Shown piece by piece: positions 1 to 4,932 of a stretch of 6,323 nucleotides of DNA (its first letter is position 1; every line of letters starts with the position of its first letter). The notes under the pieces were generated by a model. The model was given only the letters and a program-made list of their open reading frames with translations, did no database searches and was not told the origin of the DNA. This stretch comes from an uncultured Eubacterium sp. (GTDB lineage Bacteria > Bacillota > Clostridia > Peptostreptococcales > Anaerovoracaceae), in NCBI GenBank assembly GCA_946614405.1, contig CAMOGZ010000092.1, forward strand, positions 1 to 6,323, written 5' to 3'. Position numbers and translations under genes: made by a program.

Positions 1-40
1 CTTTACAACCTCATTATTTCAGAATACGATTATCATAACA

Positions 41-66
41 CGAATCAAAAGGATTCGCAATCCTTT
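41..66. repeat. Overlapping inverted repeats upstream of and into the -35 box
   Basis: AAAGGATT (48-55) and AATCCTTT (59-66) form a perfect 8-bp inverted repeat with a 3-nt centre. CGAATC (41-46) and GATTCG (52-57) form a second, mutually exclusive 6-bp repeat. The right arm of the first runs into the predicted -35 hexamer of the downstream gene, so an operator is possible. A terminator for a gene left of the window is less likely because no T tract follows. The arms are seen in the sequence; the role is inferred. Confidence 0.45.
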
Positions 67-92
67 GCAACAGTCGATCACCGTGATATAAT
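65..92 (+). promoter_or_regulatory. Sigma-A promoter of the PF06541 gene
   Basis: A -35 box TTGCAA (65-70) and a perfect -10 box TATAAT (87-92) are separated by 16 bp. TG at 84-85 makes an extended -10. The predicted start near 99 leaves a short leader to the ribosome binding site at 112-116. The match to the sigma-A consensus is close. Confidence 0.75.
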
Positions 93-125
93 AGGCGCAA
101 GAAAAACACATGGAGGAATGTGCGG

Positions 126-995
126 ATGACTTTGTATGAAATATTCTGGTACTTTATTATCTACTCCTTCCTCGGATGGGTCACGGAGGTGATCTACCAG
201 GGGATGGAGAAGGGCCTGGTGGTGAACCGTGGATTCCTGAACGGCCCGGTGTGCCCAATCTACGGCTTTGGGATCCTGGCGGTCCTGGCCCTGGCCAATA
301 TGGTCAGCATCCGGGAGGAATCCGACATGAGCGGGCTGATGCTTTTCGCCTTTGGTGTGGTCCTGGCCACGGCCATCGAGCTCCTCGGCGGCTGGGCTTT
401 GGACAAGATCTTCCATGCCCGGTGGTGGGACTACTCCCAGAAGCCCTTCAACTTCCACGGCTACATATGCCTGGAGTTCAGCATCATCTGGGGACTTGCC
501 ATTACCTTTGTGATCCGGGTGGTGCATCCCACCATCAGGGACACCTCTGTGGCGCTGATCCCGGAGAAATATGGGATCCCCATTCTCATTGCCCTCTATG
601 GGATCTACCTGGCCGACTTTGTTGTGACGATCATGATCCTCCACGGCCTGAACAAAAACCTGGCGGACCTCGACTCCATCCAGCAGGATATGCGGCGCAT
701 GTCCGACTCCATGAGTACATTCCTTGGGGAGAATGCGGTGAAGACGGGTCAGCAGATCCAGGAGAACAAAGTCCAGGCGGCCCTTGCCAAATCAGAAATG
801 AAGGACGCGGTAAGAGAGCAGCGGACCGAGCTGGAGAAGCGGATCCGGGAGAGACGTGCTCAGCGAGAGGCCCGCATCGAGAAGATTCTCTCCGGCAAGA
901 TGTTCAGCTCGCGCAGAATCCTTCGTGCTTTCCCGGATATGCAGCATCGGGATTATGCTGAACTGATCGACGAACTGAAGAAGAGAATATCCTGA
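126..995 (+). CDS. Putative ABC-transporter-like membrane protein, PF06541 (CmpB-type) family
   Basis: This is an integral membrane protein of 289 residues whose biochemical role is unknown; the family name 'ABC transporter permease' rests on weak grounds and no ATPase gene lies beside it. Hydrophobic segments lie at about residues 6-24, 40-60, 70-90, 112-133 and 150-172. Family hallmarks are the GFLNGPVCPIYGFG stretch (36-49) and the RWWDYS...FNFHGYICLEFS block (99-119). The last 110 residues are soluble, very rich in Lys, Arg, Glu and Gln, and probably form a cytoplasmic coiled coil (about 185-255). I chose ATG at 126 because GGAGG at 112-116 is 9 nt away; an in-frame GTG at 120 would sit only 3 nt from it. 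The gene appears monocistronic, with its own promoter upstream and a hairpin terminator about 90 nt downstream. The family call is firm; function is not. Confidence 0.85.
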   Translation: MTLYEIFWYFIIYSFLGWVTEVIYQGMEKGLVVNRGFLNGPVCPIYGFGILAVLALANMVSIREESDMSGLMLFAFGVVLATAIELLGGWALDKIFHARWWDYSQKPFNFHGYICLEFSIIWGLAITFVIRVVHPTIRDTSVALIPEKYGIPILIALYGIYLADFVVTIMILHGLNKNLADLDSIQQDMRRMSDSMSTFLGENAVKTGQQIQENKVQAALAKSEMKDAVREQRTELEKRIRERRAQREARIEKILSGKMFSSRRILRAFPDMQHRDYAELIDELKKRIS

Positions 996-1086
996 GGCAT
1001 GGCCGACGGGGACCACCACGGTGTCCATCATTCTGATGTTCGGCGTCCGCTTCCAGGTACACCACGCCGGAGATCCCGGAGCACCA

Positions 1087-1143
1087 AAGATAACAAAGAA
1101 GGAGCTGCCTCTCTATTTTGAGACAGCCCCTTTTTGTTATCTT
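1087..1143. terminator. Bidirectional intrinsic terminator between convergent genes
   Basis: A long hairpin has a perfect basal helix AAGATAAC (1087-1094) with GTTATCTT (1136-1143) and an upper helix of GCTG + TCTC pairing with GAGA + CAGC around a TATTTT loop. On the plus strand the CAGCCCC arm is followed by five T residues (1131-1135); on the minus strand the mirrored arm is followed by a CCTTCTTT run. It can therefore serve both the PF06541 gene and the hydrolase operon. The stop codon of the hydrolase lies inside the basal helix. Confidence 0.8.
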
Positions 1144-2099
1144 GCCTGTACCCAGCCGCCGATGCGGTCAAGGAGTTCCTCAGCGCGGCGGAAATGCTGC
1201 CAGTACAGGATAAATCCGTGCATCATTCCCTCCATGCGGGTCAGGGTGACCCGGCAGCCTGCGTCCTTAAGGCGCATGGCAAAGGTCTCACCATCGTCCC
1301 GCAAGGGATCGAATTCCGCGGTGACGAGGAAGGTGTCCGGCATGCCGGAGAGATCCTCTGCCTGTCCCGGATTCAGCCGGGTGTCTGTGGGGTCTGTTCC
1401 TTCGGGGACATAGATCTTAATCATTTCCCTCATGCTGCTTAAGGGAAGAACAAAGCCTCCCTGGCCATATTCCAGAGCAGAGGCGGATTCTTCCAGGCTG
1501 AGGCAGCCGAAGGCGCCATAGAACAGGATCAGACCAGAGATCTCCGGTGCCTTTCCATCTCTTCCAAGAAGGGCAAGAGTGGCAGCGATGTTGGCTCCGG
1601 AGCTGTCGCCTCCGGCCATGAGTCTGGTCGGATCTCCCCCAAACCGGGCCGCATTCTCCTTCTCCCATTCTGCGGCAGAAACCGCATCCTCGATGGCGGC
1701 AGGGAAGGGATATTCCGGCGCCAGGCGGTATTCCACCGAGATCACAACGGAAGAGCAGGCATCTGCCAGCTTTCCGCAGAGGGGGTCGTGGTCCTCCACC
1801 GAGCCCATGACCCAGCCGCCGCCGTGAAAGTACAGGATCACAGGGGCCGGATGGTCACTGTTCCGGACTGATTCCGGCACGTAGATCCGGACCGGGAGGG
1901 GTTCTGCTGAGGAGCGGGAAATCAATTCGTCATATTTCTCCGCGATCTCATAGGGCTTGGTATTGGCGGCATGTCTGATGACCTCATCCTCCCGCAGGGC
2001 GGGGATGTCCGCCACTGTAAAGGGCGCCGCAAAGCCGGCCCCTTCCAGGGCCGGCTTATAGAATTCATATACTTCAGGGTCAAATCGATCTTTATTCAT
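1137..2099 (-). CDS. Alpha/beta hydrolase, HSL-type esterase/lipase (abhydrolase_3)
   Basis: This 320-residue serine hydrolase is of the hormone-sensitive-lipase esterase family; members cleave carboxylic esters of small acyl or aryl substrates, and the substrate here is unknown. The oxyanion-hole motif HGGG is at residues 92-95, the nucleophile elbow GDSSG at 164-168 (Ser166), the probable acid Asp264 is in EFDPLRD, and the catalytic His294 is in MMHGF. All catalytic residues are present and length is normal for the family. There is no signal peptide, so it is cytoplasmic. ATG at 2099 is preceded by GAGGA about 5 nt away, overlapping the end of the upstream symporter gene; the coding gap is 10 nt. 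It is therefore the distal gene of the yhdT-panF-like operon. The family is certain. A link to pantothenate or coenzyme A metabolism is suggested only by operon membership. Confidence 0.9.
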   Translation of the reverse strand: MNKDRFDPEVYEFYKPALEGAGFAAPFTVADIPALREDEVIRHAANTKPYEIAEKYDELISRSSAEPLPVRIYVPESVRNSDHPAPVILYFHGGGWVMGSVEDHDPLCGKLADACSSVVISVEYRLAPEYPFPAAIEDAVSAAEWEKENAARFGGDPTRLMAGGDSSGANIAATLALLGRDGKAPEISGLILFYGAFGCLSLEESASALEYGQGGFVLPLSSMREMIKIYVPEGTDPTDTRLNPGQAEDLSGMPDTFLVTAEFDPLRDDGETFAMRLKDAGCRVTLTRMEGMMHGFILYWQHFRRAEELLDRIGGWVQAR

Positions 2100-2109
2100 A
2101 ACATTCCTC

Positions 2110-3654
2110 TTAGAAGCATCTTTCGATGACGTCCGGATCCGGATCCTTCTTGTTCATCATGCCGACGGCGAAGTAAACGATGCCGCCCACCAGGAGTCCC
2201 AGAACGATCTCATGGATGCCGAAGGGTGCGACTTTGTTCAGGTTGAAGAATACGAAGGTGGCAACACCGCAGATGATCGAAGCGATGCAGCAGGCGGCGT
2301 TTCCGCGCTTCCAGTACAGTCCGCCCACCAGAGGCCAGAAGAAGGTGGCTTCCAGTCCGCCCATGGCAAACAGGTTGATCCATACCAGAACCGACGGCGG
2401 GTTCATAGCCAGGAAGAATACGATCAGGCCCAGGACAATGGTCAGGGCGAAGCTTCCGTACTTCATCTTCTTCTCGGTGCTTTCGGCGACTTCCATGTTT
2501 TCATTGATATCAGCTCTGACGGCGTCGACTACATCCTTCTTGGCGATGAAGGTGACATACAGGTTCTTCAGCAGTGTTGCAGATGCCAGGATCAGCAGAG
2601 AGTCCACGGTGGACATAACGGCTGCAAGAGGTGCTGCCAGGAACAGGCCTGCTGCCCATGGCGGCATATATTTATTCACGACATACGGGATGACAGAGTC
2701 GGTGTTTGCCAGCTGCTCTTCTCCCACAAGAGGCAGAGCCAGGGTACCGGCAAAGTGCATTCCGATCATCAGGATACCTACGACGGCAGTACCCCACAGC
2801 ATGGCTTTGTGCAGGGACTGAGTGTCCTTGAATCCCATGCTTCTGACGGCGGTCTGAGGAAGTCCCAGAACACCGACGCCTACCAGTACCCAGAAGGAGA
2901 TCAGGTAGCCCGGGCGAAGAGCCGGTACGTCGGCACCGAATTCGCCTTTGCCCATGAGGTCCCAACCGGGGTTGTTGGCATTATTGAATTCGATGATATT
3001 CTCCATGCCGCCGCCGGCGCGAAGGACGAAGAACAGCAGCAGGAATGTTCCGCAGGCCATGATGAATCCCTGGATGGTATCCGTGATGACGACGGCCTTG
3101 AATCCTCCGAAGGAGGTGTAAATGATGACGATGGCAGAGAACAGCACCAGGGATGCCACATAGGAGAGTCCGGTGACGGACTGGATCAGGGTGGCGCCGC
3201 CCTTGAACTGCGCGATCATCTGAGTGATGAAGAACACCACCAGCATGAGGCTGCAGAGGATCGTCACGGCAGGAGATTTATATCTCGCATTCAGATAGTC
3301 CGAGATGGTGACGGCTTTGATGCGGCGAGAGATGATCCCCAGCTTCTTGCCGATGACACCCAGGGTCAGGAATGCTGTTCCGATCTGGATGGCAGCGACC
3401 CAGGACTGTGTCAGGCCCCAGCTTGCAGCAAGTCCGGGTCCTCCCAGGAAGGAACTTGCGCTGGTGTAGGTGGCGATCAGAGTCATGGCCAGCACGATGC
3501 CGCCCATGGTACGTCCGCCCACAAAGTAATTCTGCAGGAAGCCGTCTGCGGCGTTCTGCTTGGCGGACTGATGGCTCATCCATACGCCGATGACGGCGTT
3601 CACGGCCATGTAAGCAATGAGGATGACAAGGATCGTGATCTGATTGGATGTCAT
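2110..3654 (-). CDS. panF: Sodium:solute symporter, PanF-like (probable Na+/pantothenate symporter)
   Basis: This 514-residue SSS-family symporter probably imports pantothenate with Na+ across the cytoplasmic membrane to feed coenzyme A synthesis. By recall it resembles E. coli PanF over its length: a GGR.MGGIVLAMTL.ATY.SASSF.GGPG block (46-74), YTSFGGFKAVVITDTIQG (179-196), SFWVLVG followed by GLPQTAVR (253-271), an AAPLAAVMSTVDSLL segment (340-354) holding the Ser348/Thr349 pair expected near the Na2 site, and GGLEA.FFWPLV.GLYW (432-448). About 13 hydrophobic segments fit the family. ATG at 3654 has AAAGGAGG 6 nt upstream; an in-frame start 11 codons earlier lies inside the previous gene and lacks that support. 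It begins 1 nt after the yhdT-like stop. The YhdT partner strengthens the PanF call, but specificity for a related carboxylate cannot be excluded. Confidence 0.88.
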   Translation of the reverse strand: MTSNQITILVILIAYMAVNAVIGVWMSHQSAKQNAADGFLQNYFVGGRTMGGIVLAMTLIATYTSASSFLGGPGLAASWGLTQSWVAAIQIGTAFLTLGVIGKKLGIISRRIKAVTISDYLNARYKSPAVTILCSLMLVVFFITQMIAQFKGGATLIQSVTGLSYVASLVLFSAIVIIYTSFGGFKAVVITDTIQGFIMACGTFLLLFFVLRAGGGMENIIEFNNANNPGWDLMGKGEFGADVPALRPGYLISFWVLVGVGVLGLPQTAVRSMGFKDTQSLHKAMLWGTAVVGILMIGMHFAGTLALPLVGEEQLANTDSVIPYVVNKYMPPWAAGLFLAAPLAAVMSTVDSLLILASATLLKNLYVTFIAKKDVVDAVRADINENMEVAESTEKKMKYGSFALTIVLGLIVFFLAMNPPSVLVWINLFAMGGLEATFFWPLVGGLYWKRGNAACCIASIICGVATFVFFNLNKVAPFGIHEIVLGLLVGGIVYFAVGMMNKKDPDPDVIERCF

Positions 3655-3655
3655 G

Positions 3656-3922
3656 TTATGCCTCCTTTCCGCCTGCTTCGGTCTCATCGTCGAGCTCGAA
3701 GTTTACAAATACACACTTCAGAAGGTAGATAACTCCCACCATAGCCACGACGAAGACGCCGGGGGTGCTCAGGAGCCACCAGAGGGGCAGTCCCATAATT
3801 TTGATCCCGGATCCGGACAGAAGGTAGCCGAATCCAACATGCCAGATGAAGCAGATGGCGAAGAGGATCGCCGTTGCCCGTGCCTCTTTACGAATCTGCT
3901 GATTCTTTTCTTCTCTTGTCAT
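3656..3922 (-). CDS. yhdT: YhdT/DUF997 family small membrane protein
   Basis: An 88-residue protein with a charged N-terminus (1-14), a membrane segment at about 15-36, a GLPLWWLLSTPG motif (44-55), a second membrane segment at about 53-72 and an acidic tail. This is the DUF997 pattern of E. coli YhdT, which is encoded immediately upstream of panF there as well. A role as a small partner or stability subunit of the symporter is inferred from that conserved pairing. ATG at 3922 is chosen because AAAGGAG (3929-3935) is about 6 nt upstream; a longer open frame reaching 4054 would run through the terminator hairpin and lacks a ribosome binding site. It is the first gene of the operon, directly behind the attenuator leader, and its stop is 1 nt from the symporter start. 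Confidence 0.87.
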   Translation of the reverse strand: MTREEKNQQIRKEARATAILFAICFIWHVGFGYLLSGSGIKIMGLPLWWLLSTPGVFVVAMVGVIYLLKCVFVNFELDDETEAGGKEA

Positions 3923-3951
3923 TCTTTTCTCCTTTCGGTGACAGGGGAACC

Positions 3952-3987
3952 AAAAAACGAAAACCGCAAAGCTACACGCCTTGCGGT
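3952..3987 (-). terminator. Intrinsic terminator inside the yhdT-panF leader (attenuator)
   Basis: On the minus strand ACCGCAAGGC (3987-3978) pairs with GCTTTGCGGT (3972-3963) around a GTGTA loop, giving ten pairs with one G-U. It is followed by TTTT, CG and six T residues (3963-3952). It ends about 30 nt before the yhdT start, downstream of the operon promoter. A strong terminator between promoter and first gene implies regulated read-through. The structure is seen; the attenuation role is inferred. Confidence 0.85.
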
Positions 3988-4004
3988 ATAAAACATCCGC
4001 AAGG
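3979..4004 (-). promoter_or_regulatory. Antiterminator hairpin of the leader
   Basis: On the minus strand CCTTGCGG (4004-3997) pairs perfectly with CCGCAAGG (3986-3979) around a 10-nt loop. The right arm is eight of the ten bases of the terminator's left arm, so the two hairpins cannot coexist. When this one forms, the terminator is destroyed and transcription would continue into yhdT. Confidence 0.75.
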
Positions 4005-4023
4005 GCCTGTGGCCGCGCGGATG
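3994..4023 (-). promoter_or_regulatory. Anti-antiterminator hairpin of the leader
   Basis: On the minus strand CATCCGC (4023-4017) pairs with GCGGATG (4000-3994), and inside it GGCC (4014-4011) pairs with GGCC (4007-4004) around an ACA loop. It uses GCGG of the antiterminator's left arm and CATC of the closing stem P1 (4027-4020). It therefore competes with both helices and would let the terminator form. Confidence 0.65.
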
Positions 4024-4178
4024 GACGATTCAAATACAAAAGGATAATAACCAAAAAATTTCCGATGCGTGGTCGCGCTCGTCCGTCAATACGCGCCTTG
4101 CCAAAATACCCTTAATAATATACATATGCCTTTGTATCTGATGGTATAGTTCCGACTAGGATACCGTCCATCGAGGAT

Positions 4179-4207
4179 AATATAGCATTGGAGAGCGGAT
4201 TTGTAAA
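4179..4207 (-). promoter_or_regulatory. Sigma-A promoter of the yhdT-panF-hydrolase operon
   Basis: On the minus strand the -35 box TTTACA (4207-4202) and the -10 box TATATT (4184-4179) are 17 bp apart, with TGC just before the -10 (extended -10). The seventh base after the -10 is G4172, exactly the first base of the P1 helix of the leader. Confidence 0.78.
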
Positions 4208-4236
4208 GATATTTTACAGGAAATCCTGAATGAAGA

Positions 4237-4248
4237 ATTCTTAAGAAT
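4237..4248. repeat. Perfect 12-bp palindrome
   Basis: ATTCTTAAGAAT is its own reverse complement. It lies about 30 bp upstream of the -35 box of the yhdT operon promoter, so a regulator site is possible, though AT-rich palindromes of this size also arise by chance. Confidence 0.3.
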
Positions 4249-4250
4249 GA

Positions 4251-4288
4251 GAATAGGCCACCCTACGGGTTCTCGCCCCGGCTTATTC
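4251..4288. other. Unexplained GC-rich hairpin between tRNA terminator and operon promoter
   Basis: GAATAGGCC (4251-4259) pairs with GGCTTATTC (4280-4288), eight of nine pairs. Inside it ACCC-TAC-GGGT (4260-4270) can form its own small hairpin. No clean T tract follows on either strand, and no open frame or tRNA fold fits. It could be a back-up terminator for the tRNA transcript, a protein-binding element or the remnant of a small RNA. Confidence 0.4.
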
Positions 4289-4293
4289 CATGT

Positions 4294-4331
4294 AAAAGAA
4301 ATAGGACAGCATCAGCTGTCCTATTTCTTTT
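4294..4331 (-). terminator. Terminator of the tRNA-Ala transcript
   Basis: The arms 4294-4310 and 4315-4331 are a perfect 17-bp inverted repeat around a 4-nt loop. On the minus strand the GC-richer core ATAGGACAGC/GCTGTCCTAT is followed by TTCTTTT. It starts directly at the encoded CCA end of the tRNA, so the terminator stem shares its first base with the mature 3' end region. Confidence 0.9.
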
Positions 4332-4406
4332 GGTGGAGAATACGGGGCTCGAACCCGTGACCTCTTGACTGCCAGTCAAACGCGCTCCCAGCTGCGCTAA
4401 TTCCCC
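4331..4406 (-). tRNA. tRNA-Ala (anticodon GGC)
   Basis: A 76-nt tRNA with encoded CCA. On the minus strand the acceptor GGGGAAT pairs with ATTCTCC (one G-U), the D stem is GCGC/GCGC, the anticodon stem TTTGA/TCAAG holds the loop CTGGCAG with GGC at positions 34-36, and the T arm is ACGGG-TTCGAGC-CCCGT. GGC reads GCC (and GCU by wobble) alanine codons. It stands alone, with a promoter 12 nt upstream and a terminator abutting it. Confidence 0.96.
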
Positions 4407-4417
4407 AGGCAAGTTTC

Positions 4418-4446
4418 ATTGTACAGAGAAATTGGTATTTTGTCAA
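4418..4446 (-). promoter_or_regulatory. Promoter of tRNA-Ala
   Basis: On the minus strand a perfect -35 TTGACA (4446-4441) and -10 TACAAT (4423-4418) are 17 bp apart. The predicted start falls near 4411, about 5 nt before the mature tRNA, giving a very short 5' leader for RNase P to remove. Confidence 0.85.
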
Positions 4447-4473
4447 GATATATCCATATAGTATTGACAAATG

Positions 4474-4482
4474 TGATATAAT
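4474..4482 (+). promoter_or_regulatory. Extended -10 promoter of the Cys-rich protein gene
   Basis: TGATATAAT gives an extended -10 (TG at 4474-4475, TATAAT at 4477-4482). A TTGACA at 4464-4469 is only 7 bp away, too close to be its -35, and the properly spaced position shows no good -35. The predicted start near 4489 lies just before the strong ribosome binding site at 4503-4508. Confidence 0.6.
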
Positions 4483-4513
4483 TAGACAAACCATCAAAAT
4501 ACAGGAGGAGATT

Positions 4514-4738
4514 ATGAACCAGGCAGTTGAATTTTGCACATGTACGGATCACGAGTGCCCATACAATCCGGTGAATCATGATCAGGGATGCACACTCTGC
4601 ATTCTGAAGAATCTGGAGGAGAAGGAGATCCCCAGCTGTTTCCATAAGGATATCGACTTCCCGAAGCCGACGGAGAACTGGCATTATGAGGATTTCGCAG
4701 CGTTGGTGACCTGCGCCAAGGCTGCCGGGAAACTGTAA
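4514..4738 (+). CDS. Small cysteine-rich protein, DUF6485-like
   Basis: A 74-residue protein with seven cysteines: C8, C10, C15, C26, C29, C42 and C67. The pattern CxC, then CPYNPVNH, GCxxC and IPSCF resembles the DUF6485 family of small Clostridia proteins, which has no known function. The spacing of the CxC and CxxC pairs plus His13/His22 suggests metal (zinc or iron-sulfur) binding; this is inference. It has no signal peptide or membrane segment, so it is probably cytoplasmic. ATG at 4514 follows AGGAGGAG (4503-4510). The gene is monocistronic: its own promoter is at 4474-4482, a strong terminator is at 4782-4809, and it diverges from tRNA-Ala. Coding is well supported; the family name is from memory of the motif. 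Confidence 0.82.
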   Translation: MNQAVEFCTCTDHECPYNPVNHDQGCTLCILKNLEEKEIPSCFHKDIDFPKPTENWHYEDFAALVTCAKAAGKL

Positions 4739-4781
4739 AGAGCAGGCCTTGTAGTAGCATATAACATAGTCCGTGATGAGG

Positions 4782-4809
4782 TGCCGCAGCAATGCGGCAT
4801 TTTTATTTT
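4782..4809 (+). terminator. Intrinsic terminator after the Cys-rich gene
   Basis: TGCCGCA (4782-4788) pairs with TGCGGCA (4793-4799) around a GCAA tetraloop of the stable GNRA type, followed by TTTTTATTTT. It separates the Cys-rich gene from the GntR operon. Confidence 0.93.
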
Positions 4810-4831
4810 CGAAAAAAATTGTATTAAGGGG

Positions 4832-4860
4832 TTGACACAATTGTATTACTGTGCTATTGT
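4832..4860 (+). promoter_or_regulatory. Promoter of the GntR-ABC operon
   Basis: A perfect -35 TTGACA (4832-4837) and a -10 TATTGT (4855-4860) are 17 bp apart, with TGC before the -10 (extended). The start is predicted near 4867. The -10 and start region lie within nested inverted repeats, as expected for a repressed promoter. Confidence 0.8.
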
Positions 4861-4886
4861 ACTAAGTAGTTAATACAGTAACACAA
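4841..4886. promoter_or_regulatory. Nested inverted repeats, probable GntR/YtrA-type operator
   Basis: The outer repeat TTGTATTACTGT (4841-4852) and ACAGTAACACAA (4875-4886) matches at 11 of 12 positions. An inner 20-bp imperfect palindrome (4858-4877, TGTA...TACA, 8 of 10 matches per half) straddles the predicted start. Related TGTA...TACA palindromes are typical of operators of YtrA-type GntR repressors that control their own operon. Binding here would block the promoter. Confidence 0.6.
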
Positions 4887-4932
4887 ACTTCGAAGATGTG
4901 TTCCACTTAAGAAGATACATCAGGGGGTACAT

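Larger units (their letters stand above)
3952..4172 (-). ncRNA. Structured 5' leader of the yhdT-panF operon, candidate riboswitch
   Basis: The predicted transcript starts near 4172 and opens with GATGGACG (4172-4165), which pairs perfectly with CGTCCATC (4027-4020) 145 nt later to form P1. Within P1 lie hairpin P2 (GGTAT...AGT at 4165-4155 with ACTATACC at 4150-4143, CGGA loop), a long helix P3 (CAGATACAAAGG at 4140-4129 with CCTTTTGTATTTG at 4043-4031, one mismatch and one bulge) and an inner hairpin GGCGCG (4097-4092) with CGCG/CC (4077-4071). Its loop carries GGACGA (4084-4079), able to pair with TCGTCC (4028-4023) in the P1 strand. Downstream come the three competing expression-platform hairpins. 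A T-box is unlikely because the TGGNACC core is absent, and I do not see the conserved cores of the TPP, FMN, cobalamin, SAM, lysine, glycine, purine or cyclic-di-GMP classes. The ligand is unknown; pantothenate, a coenzyme A-related compound or an ion are candidates by gene context only. Confidence 0.65.

Noticed and set aside
176..961. A 261-codon plus-strand open frame overlapping the PF06541 gene
   Set aside because: It is a frame-shifted shadow rich in Gly, Pro, His and Arg with no ribosome binding site; the other frame shows family motifs and a promoter.
999..1121. A 40-codon open frame (+) starting 3 nt after the PF06541 stop
   Set aside because: It has no ribosome binding site at a usable distance, its product is Arg/His/Pro-rich without a recognisable pattern, and it ends inside the terminator hairpin.
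2212..3732. A 506-codon open frame on the plus strand
   Set aside because: It is a shadow of the symporter gene in the opposite strand: His/Asp/Gln-rich, without domain pattern, while the minus frame encodes a clear SSS transporter.
3979..3995. T-box antitermination sequence, suggested by ACCGC in the antiterminator of the leader
   Set aside because: The bases before ACCGC read TTTTAT, so the TGGN that pairs with the tRNA acceptor end is missing, and no canonical T-box stem I motifs were seen.
3955..4010. Plus-strand resemblance to a cyclic-di-GMP-I aptamer (CGCAAAGC stretch)
   Set aside because: Only the short CGCAAAGCTAC string matches; the surrounding helices and the second conserved loop are absent, and no plus-strand gene follows.
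3923..4054. A longer N-terminus for the yhdT-like protein
   Set aside because: The extension would translate through the intrinsic terminator and has no ribosome binding site, whereas ATG at 3922 has a well placed AAAGGAG.
4464..4482. TTGACA at 4464-4469 as the -35 for TATAAT at 4477-4482
   Set aside because: The spacer is only 7 bp, far from the 16-18 bp needed; the promoter is better explained as an extended -10.
4880..4902. Weak hairpin (AACACA with TGTGTT) in the GntR mRNA leader
   Set aside because: The stem is AT-rich and short, with no T tract and no overlap with the ribosome binding site, so it cannot be separated from chance.
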